Source: Treponema sp. (lineage in GTDB: Bacteria > Spirochaetota > Spirochaetia > Treponematales > Breznakiellaceae). From it: DNA of 16,971 bases. The translations under genes and the position numbers were made by a program. How positions within the stretch are numbered: position 1 is the first letter of the stretch; each line of letters starts with the position of its first letter. Below are positions 12,252 through 16,971 of this stretch, piece after piece. Under the pieces are notes generated by a model, which was given only the letters and a program-made list of their open reading frames with translations, was not told the origin of the DNA and did no database searches. The stretch is from NCBI GenBank assembly GCA_031273835.1, contig JAISRD010000097.1, forward strand, positions 1 to 16,971, read 5' to 3'.

Positions 12252-13606
12252 TAGAACCAAAGGTACTTAAAGGATTCAGGGATTTTTTGCCCCCCCAGGA
12301 AAGCGCCCGGCGGAGCCTTATCGCCGTAATCGAAGCCTCCTTCCGTTCCTTCGGCTTTGTGCCCATAGATACCCCGGCCCTTGAATACGCGGATATACTG
12401 CTGGGAAAGGGGGGGGGCGAAACCGAAAAGCAGGTGTACCGCTTTACCGATCACGGCGGGAGGGAAGTGGCCCTGCGCTTTGATCTTACCGTGCCCTTTG
12501 CCCGCTTTGTGGCGGAACACCGGTCGGAACTTACCCTCCCCTTTAAGCGCTACCATATTGCCAAGGTCTGGCGGGGCGAAAATACCCAGCGGGGCCGTTA
12601 CCGTGAATTTACCCAGTGTGATTTTGACATTGTGGGAAGCAACAGCGCCGCGGCGGATTTTGAGATACTGTTGATCATGAGGAATACCTTCGCTTCCCTG
12701 GGGGCCGACGCGCTTATCCGCATCAACCACCGGGGCTTGTTCAACCGTTTCCTCACGGGTCTGGGGGCGGGGGAAAAATCCGTTGAGGTACTGCGCTGCG
12801 TGGATAAGCTTGCCAAGCAGGGCCTTGAACAAACCGCCCTCCGGCTGGGGGAAATCACCGGGGAAAAAACGGCGGAAAGGATACTTGAATATATCGGGGT
12901 TCCCGCTCAGGTTTCCATTTGTGGAAGCCGGGATTCCACAAATGGAGGCCCGGATTCCATGAATGAAAACCAGAATTCTACAAGTGGAAGCCGGAGTTCC
13001 TTTGGGGAGGTACTCGAGCGGCTCAGCGGCGCCGCCGGGACGGGGCCCGAAACGGAACGGCTCTCCCTGATCCACCGCTATATGAAGGATACCGGAACCG
13101 AAGCTTCCTTTGTGCTGGACCCTTCCATTACCAGGGGCCTTGATTACTATACCGGGGTGGTGTTTGAAACTTTCCTCCGAAAACTGCCCGGCATAGGATC
13201 GGTCTGTTCCGGCGGACGCTACGATGATCTGGCGGGGCTCTACTCAAAAGAACAGCTCTGCGGGGTGGGTTCTTCCATAGGGCTTGACCGGCTTCAGGCG
13301 GCGCTGGAAGAGCTGGGCCAGGCGCCGCGCCAGGGAGGATGCGCCCGGGCGGCAATTGTCTGCCGGGACGAGGCCGAAGCGGGGCTGAATCAGGTCCTGG
13401 CGGAACAATTCCGCCGGAGGGGAATTTCCTGCGAGGTTTTTCCGGAACCGAAAAAATTCTCGGCCCAGTTTGTTCTGGCGGAAAAAAAGGGTATACCCTG
13501 GGCGATCATACCCGAAGGGGAAAAAATTACCCTAAGGAATATAGCCGCCCGTGAAAACCGGGAAAACCTCTCGTTGGAAGAAGCCGCCGCCCTTTTGAAG
13601 GAGTAA
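12248..13606 (+). CDS. hisS: Histidyl-tRNA synthetase with an internal repeat insertion
   Basis: The enzyme charges tRNA-His with histidine; it is a class II synthetase, homodimer, cytoplasmic. At 452 residues it is about 25-30 longer than typical. Motif 1 lies in the first 50 residues (KVLKGFRDFLPP). Motif 2 is RGENTQRGRYREFTQCDFDI (109-128). The histidine-binding motif is RGLDYYTGVVFE (296-307), and the anticodon-binding domain fills the last 90 residues. The extra length is explained by four tandem 7-residue units at residues 223-250, in the variable insertion region before RGLDYYTG. The frame is intact, and the gene is essential with no second copy in view, so the insertion must be tolerated. 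A G9 run (12409-12417) encodes part of the catalytic-domain loop GKGGGE. The start has GGAG eight bases upstream and overlaps the previous gene. Confidence 0.95.
   Translation: MIEPKVLKGFRDFLPPQESARRSLIAVIEASFRSFGFVPIDTPALEYADILLGKGGGETEKQVYRFTDHGGREVALRFDLTVPFARFVAEHRSELTLPFKRYHIAKVWRGENTQRGRYREFTQCDFDIVGSNSAAADFEILLIMRNTFASLGADALIRINHRGLFNRFLTGLGAGEKSVEVLRCVDKLAKQGLEQTALRLGEITGEKTAERILEYIGVPAQVSICGSRDSTNGGPDSMNENQNSTSGSRSSFGEVLERLSGAAGTGPETERLSLIHRYMKDTGTEASFVLDPSITRGLDYYTGVVFETFLRKLPGIGSVCSGGRYDDLAGLYSKEQLCGVGSSIGLDRLQAALEELGQAPRQGGCARAAIVCRDEAEAGLNQVLAEQFRRRGISCEVFPEPKKFSAQFVLAEKKGIPWAIIPEGEKITLRNIAARENRENLSLEEAAALLKE
12914..12997 (+). repeat. Four degenerate 21-bp tandem repeats inside hisS
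   Basis: Units begin at 12914, 12935, 12956 and 12977 and encode SICGSRD, STNGGPD, SMNENQN and STSGSRS in frame. The first two units also form a perfect 12-bp inverted repeat, CCATTTGTGGAA (12915-12926) and TTCCACAAATGG (12934-12945), around a 7-base loop. The low-complexity product lies in a tolerant loop of the enzyme. Confidence 0.8.
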
Positions 13607-13645
13607 CCGTAAAAAACCATCCGGTCCGCGCCCTTTTGAGCCTTT

Positions 13646-15727
13646 TCACATGGCTTTAAGGGAACTGATATCCCGAATCACCGCTTCCCCGGATACCAGA
13701 AGCTCGGAGGAGGCGTTCTTGATTTTCGCGATAAGGGCGTTTATTTCGTTAAGGGATTCCAAAACCCGGCTGCCCCCGGAATTTTGGGCGTCCATGGCTT
13801 CTTTTATCCGCAGTTCCTCGTTTTTTACGGTGTCAATCAGGGCCATCATCTGGCTAAACTGTTCCTGGGCATAAACGGAAGATTCCTTTGAATGAGTCAC
13901 CAGGGTCTTTATCTTCTTTAAGTTGTCGGCAATTTCCACCGCCTGGCGGCTGGAATTGGCGGCGAGTTTCCGTATCTCCCCGGCAACCACGGCAAACCCG
14001 CTGCCCACCGCGTCCCCCGCGTGGGCCGCCTCAATAGCGGCGTTCATGCCGAGTATATTGGTTTCGTCGGCTATGTCGCCGATGATACTGCAGGCCTCGA
14101 TAAGGGTATCGGACTGCTGTGAGACCTCGGCAATTAACTCGGCAATTCTATGCAGTTTTTCTTTCCCCTCCGTGGAAGAATTGTTAAGCTGAAGTACCGT
14201 TTGGGCATTGCGTTCCAGGTTTGTATGGATCGACCGGGTATTTTCCACCATCTGCTCTATCGCCTGGGAAGAACTCAATACATAGCTGGCGGTTTCCCCA
14301 ATCTGCCCGGAAAGGGCCCCGAGGCCGTTGATGCTCTTGTTCATTTCCTCCAGGGTATGGTTATAAACTTCGTTGAGCATCGCCTTTGCCTCTTGTTCGG
14401 TCTGCAGGCTTTTTTCAATCTCCGTAAAGTGCCGGCAATTTTCCGGCTTATTGAGGCGGTTGATAATGGCAACCGCCATCTGTTCGCAGTTCTTATACCC
14501 GCAGGCGCCGCAGTTAAGGCGTTCCGTCTTTTCGGCTTTGTGCATTTTGGCAAGGGTATTGTCAATTTCGTTTTGAGAGGGGAATTTTATCATCCGTTTG
14601 AATGTTGCCGACCGGTCCGTATATGAGCGGCTGTAGAGCCCCTCTTCCCAGTAGGAATCGAGAAGTTTTTCCAGTTTGTTCCGGGCAAAGAGTTTTTTCC
14701 AAATCGTATTGGGCTGATACCTTTTCCGCATCTCCTTCTGCCGCCGCTCCACCAGGCAGTCCACATCATCCAGGTGCTTTCCCTTGTTCGCCGTACCGGG
14801 GCCGCCATTACAGCCCATGGAGCAGTTAAGGCAGTCGATAAGCCCGTACACCGGGGCGTTTCCCTTTTTGATGGATTCGGAAAGATAGGCAAAGTAGTGA
14901 TACACCTCCGGGGAGCCCTCGATCTTGCGGGTATGGCCGGCAATTTCCTTGTCGTAACGCTGGGCCGTCCGCATGAGGCCCCCGGGACTGGAAAACAACA
15001 CCGCCCGTTCGGCCGGGGGGTTGTCGTATTCCAGGGCCGGATAATCGTCAATGGGCCTGCCGGAACTTTCAATAAACTTCTGCATTGAGGTAAAGGCCAC
15101 GTTGTAATCCCCGATACCCACCGCGTCAAATTCCCGCCGTTTGGAAAAACAGGGGCTTATGGCGGCGATTTTGTGGTTTTTATACTGGGGATAATAGCGC
15201 CTTATCATCTTCATAATATGCATCATGGGGCTGTCCGCCGGGGCAAGGTAGGGAATAAGTTCCGGCCGGTACAATTCAATAAACGAAACCAGGGTCGGGC
15301 AGGGCTGGGCGATAACCGTTGCGGGTTTTTTCTTTTTCATGTAGTCAATGTAGGACTTGACCGTCAATTCCGCCCCAAAACTCACGTCAAAAACCGCCTT
15401 AACCCCCAGGGATTTGAGGAGTCCGTTTACCCTGAGGTAGGTGCCGTCAAAACTCGCGGCAATGGCGGGGGCCACGATGGCGATAATAGGATCCCCCTTT
15501 GCAAGGTCCCCCATGAAGCCGTCAAAATCGTCGACCCCGATACGGGCGCCGTGGGTACAGGCGGAAATACACTCCCCGCAGCCGATACACAGATCCGCGT
15601 GGTGGTCCACAATCTTTCCGGATCCGTCATTACACATCTTGGCAGGGCAGGCCATAATACAGCGGTGGCAATTCACGCACTTATCTTCCAATACTTTAAT
15701 AATTGGCCGCAGGGCAGTTGTTTGCAT
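13646..15727 (-). CDS. [FeFe]-hydrogenase-type H2 sensor fused to chemoreceptor signalling domain
   Basis: The product is 693 residues from the ATG at 15727, soluble, with no membrane segments. Domain order: two ferredoxin clusters (C17/C20/C23/C27 and C47/C50/C53/C57); an H-cluster domain with C143 (AQPCP), C193 (SPCFSK), C302 and C306 (NCSMGC); a further iron-sulfur motif (C406, C409, C414, C431; NCGACGYKNC); a helical linker; and an MCP signalling domain (about 537-690) with the hairpin tip IADETNILGMNAAIEAAHAG. The catalytic TSCCP is AQPCP, so the proton-relay cysteine is replaced by proline. The methionines of the other two loops are also replaced. This fits the sensory (HydS-type) groups rather than H2 turnover. 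It probably reports H2 to the chemotaxis kinase. ATG at 15727 is preferred to an upstream GTG because AGGTGG lies five bases before it. Termite-gut treponemes are known to encode such sensors. Confidence 0.92.
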   Translation of the reverse strand: MQTTALRPIIKVLEDKCVNCHRCIMACPAKMCNDGSGKIVDHHADLCIGCGECISACTHGARIGVDDFDGFMGDLAKGDPIIAIVAPAIAASFDGTYLRVNGLLKSLGVKAVFDVSFGAELTVKSYIDYMKKKKPATVIAQPCPTLVSFIELYRPELIPYLAPADSPMMHIMKMIRRYYPQYKNHKIAAISPCFSKRREFDAVGIGDYNVAFTSMQKFIESSGRPIDDYPALEYDNPPAERAVLFSSPGGLMRTAQRYDKEIAGHTRKIEGSPEVYHYFAYLSESIKKGNAPVYGLIDCLNCSMGCNGGPGTANKGKHLDDVDCLVERRQKEMRKRYQPNTIWKKLFARNKLEKLLDSYWEEGLYSRSYTDRSATFKRMIKFPSQNEIDNTLAKMHKAEKTERLNCGACGYKNCEQMAVAIINRLNKPENCRHFTEIEKSLQTEQEAKAMLNEVYNHTLEEMNKSINGLGALSGQIGETASYVLSSSQAIEQMVENTRSIHTNLERNAQTVLQLNNSSTEGKEKLHRIAELIAEVSQQSDTLIEACSIIGDIADETNILGMNAAIEAAHAGDAVGSGFAVVAGEIRKLAANSSRQAVEIADNLKKIKTLVTHSKESSVYAQEQFSQMMALIDTVKNEELRIKEAMDAQNSGGSRVLESLNEINALIAKIKNASSELLVSGEAVIRDISSLKAM

Positions 15728-15749
15728 CTTACCCACCTAAAAGGATGAA

Positions 15750-15770
15750 TGAAAAAAGGGGGATCACCCC
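15750..15770 (-). terminator. Hairpin plus U-run in the leader of the H2-sensor gene
   Basis: On the minus strand GGGG, TGAT, CCCC is followed directly by CTTTTTTC, between the predicted promoter and the start codon. The stem is only 4-5 bp, so attenuation is possible but weakly supported. Confidence 0.25.
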
Positions 15771-15778
15771 AGGCAAGA

Positions 15779-15807
15779 ATAATATGCTACAAGGTGCAAA
15801 AGGTCAA
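15779..15807 (-). promoter_or_regulatory. Strong promoter of the H2-sensor gene
   Basis: On the minus strand TTGACC (15802-15807), a 17-bp spacer and TATTAT (15779-15784), each one base from consensus. Transcription would start near 15772, leaving a leader of about 45 bases. Confidence 0.7.
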
Positions 15808-15897
15808 CAGCGTTTTTTGGCGGAGAACAGGGGAGGGAAAAATACAAAATCCCTCCGGTTGACATGGTCCGGGCCGTAACAGTAACCTTGACATACT

Positions 15898-16923
15898 ATG
15901 AAAGCAATCTACGGTAAGGGGCTGCGTTTTTTCAGCGGGACCGCCGCTGTTCTTTTTATATGCGCCGCTTTCAGCCTTTTTTCATGCGGGGCCGGTTCAA
16001 ATAGGGCCGGTTCGGGGCCTGACGCCGGGGAAGTTCAGGAAGACCCGGGCGCGGAGGAAACGGCCGTCGCCGAAGCGGGGGGAAGCTTTCCGGGCAAAAT
16101 CCCATGGACGGGCCCCCTGGGGGTCATCGTCTCCACCGCCTATCTTATGGAACTCCATGACGACGGACTCATGTACACCGCCAATAGGGTGCTTAACCCC
16201 GGCGATACCGTGGGCTGGAAGGAGGAAACCATACGGGCCAAACGCAAAAGCGATAACGTGGAACGTGATTTTTACCGCATCGACTCGGACGGCGAAGACC
16301 TGTGGGTACAGTCCTATGCCGCGGCCGGCCCCGGGGCGGAACCGGCCGTAATCATCGGCGAGAATACGGTGCTGTACACCAGGCCGGATCTGGCGGCCCC
16401 CGCTTCGGGTTCGATAATCTCCATACCCCAATACACCCTGGCGGCGGTGTTCCCCGGCATGGAAACGGATCTGTTTACCTGTATCAGCGCCTATATTGCC
16501 AATACCGGAACGGTGGATAAACGCTATGTAAAACGGCAGAACATCTCCACCGATTCCGGTGATGTAAAATCCATGCAGCTCTATCAGCTTGCCCTTGCCA
16601 CAACAATAGGGCTCCGCAGGCGGGAACTGCTCAACAACGCACGGGAAATAAGCGGAAGCTTCGGCTCCCTTATCGGAGAGGCCCTGGCGGATTTGGAAGG
16701 CTATACGGAGATAGAGGAGTCCTTTGAGGTAAGCGAGGACAATGTCAATATACGGGACAGCGCCGGCGCGGAGGGCGAAAAGACCGGGGTTCTAAAAAAG
16801 GGCGATAAAATTACCGCCCGGAGCCGTACCAATTTTAAATGGCAGGCGGGGGGAAAGACCGATTACTGGTACCGTATCCCCAAGGGCTGGGTCTTCGGGG
16901 CGTACCTTAAAAAGGCAGAGTGA
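15898..16923 (+). CDS. Lipoprotein with C-terminal SH3-like domain
   Basis: The product is 341 residues. A basic N-terminus and hydrophobic stretch (about 12-27) end in LFSC, a relaxed spirochaete lipobox with the lipidated C30, so it should be anchored in a membrane and exposed to the periplasm or outside. A flexible Gly/Ala/Glu-rich linker (31-68) follows. The C-terminal part (about 277-341; NVNIRDSAG, VLKKGDKI, YWYRIPKGWVFGAYLKK) is a bacterial SH3 domain, a fold that often binds peptidoglycan or peptides. Two earlier segments (72-142 and 149-216) have the same rhythm of strands (GLMYTANRVLNPGDTVGW; NTVLYTRPD, KRYVKRQNIS) and may be divergent SH3-like modules. No Shine-Dalgarno is seen before the ATG. 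TTGACA boxes at 15859 and 15888 lack good -10 partners. It is divergent from the H2-sensor gene. Function not known. Confidence 0.8.
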   Translation: MKAIYGKGLRFFSGTAAVLFICAAFSLFSCGAGSNRAGSGPDAGEVQEDPGAEETAVAEAGGSFPGKIPWTGPLGVIVSTAYLMELHDDGLMYTANRVLNPGDTVGWKEETIRAKRKSDNVERDFYRIDSDGEDLWVQSYAAAGPGAEPAVIIGENTVLYTRPDLAAPASGSIISIPQYTLAAVFPGMETDLFTCISAYIANTGTVDKRYVKRQNISTDSGDVKSMQLYQLALATTIGLRRRELLNNAREISGSFGSLIGEALADLEGYTEIEESFEVSEDNVNIRDSAGAEGEKTGVLKKGDKITARSRTNFKWQAGGKTDYWYRIPKGWVFGAYLKKAE

Positions 16924-16971
16924 GGCCGGGAGTCCTGTTACCGGTAAGGTCGGGGGACAGGCCCGGAGCGT

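Noticed and set aside
12409..12417. G9 run in hisS (and the equivalent in yebC) as a phase-variation switch
   Set aside because: Both genes are housekeeping, the frames are intact, and the runs simply encode glycines with GGG codons.
13607..13645. Bidirectional terminator between hisS and the H2-sensor gene
   Set aside because: The 39-bp gap shows no convincing stem with a T-tract.
15876..15887. GTAACAGT shared with the tandem repeats near metY
   Set aside because: An 8-base match is expected by chance in a window of this size, and the second copy is missing.

Overview
The window looks like chromosome from a GC-rich, anaerobic spirochaete, most likely a Treponema of the termite-gut type. 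The grounds are an [FeFe]-hydrogenase-type H2 sensor fused to a chemotaxis signalling domain, a spirochaete-style lipobox, glycine runs encoded by GGG, and a nitrogenase-like enzyme beside a sulfur-amino-acid gene. The assignment is inferred from content, not from a ribosomal marker.

Layout. Positions 1-1271 (minus) hold the N-terminal part of an RND/MMPL-type exporter that runs off the left edge. Positions 1272-2355 are gene-poor and partly AT-rich, with two decayed gene fragments and a GC hairpin; this looks like an insertion/deletion scar. Positions 2356-3929 (minus) encode two overlapping CUT1-type ABC sugar permeases without a binding protein or ATPase. Positions 4005-8129 (minus) form a tight three-gene operon: an O-acetylhomoserine sulfhydrylase (metY), then nitrogenase-like alpha and beta subunits. 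This pairing matches the methylthio-alkane reductase (Mar) systems, which make methionine precursors from volatile organic sulfur compounds. The reductase (H) and maturation (B) genes are not in the window. A perfect 18-bp inverted repeat lies across the operon promoter.

A divergent tRNA-Asp gene (8294-8368) follows, then a 13-G tract, then ruvC, yebC and a small CxxC protein on the minus strand. From 10258 to 13606 the plus strand carries a NeuB-family sialic/nonulosonic acid synthase, a spirochaete protein that may be PilZ-like, and hisS. The hisS gene contains an in-frame array of four degenerate 21-bp repeats. At 13646-15727 (minus) lies the H2-sensor/chemotaxis fusion with a strong sigma-70-type promoter. 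Divergent to it is a lipoprotein with an SH3-like C-terminus (15898-16923).

Together the window mixes housekeeping genes (tRNA, ruvC, yebC, hisS) with niche functions: organosulfur scavenging, H2 sensing for taxis, and surface or flagellar glycan synthesis. The strongest leads are the metY plus nitrogenase-like operon with its palindromic operator, the soluble hydrogenase/chemoreceptor fusion, and the repeat insertion in hisS.
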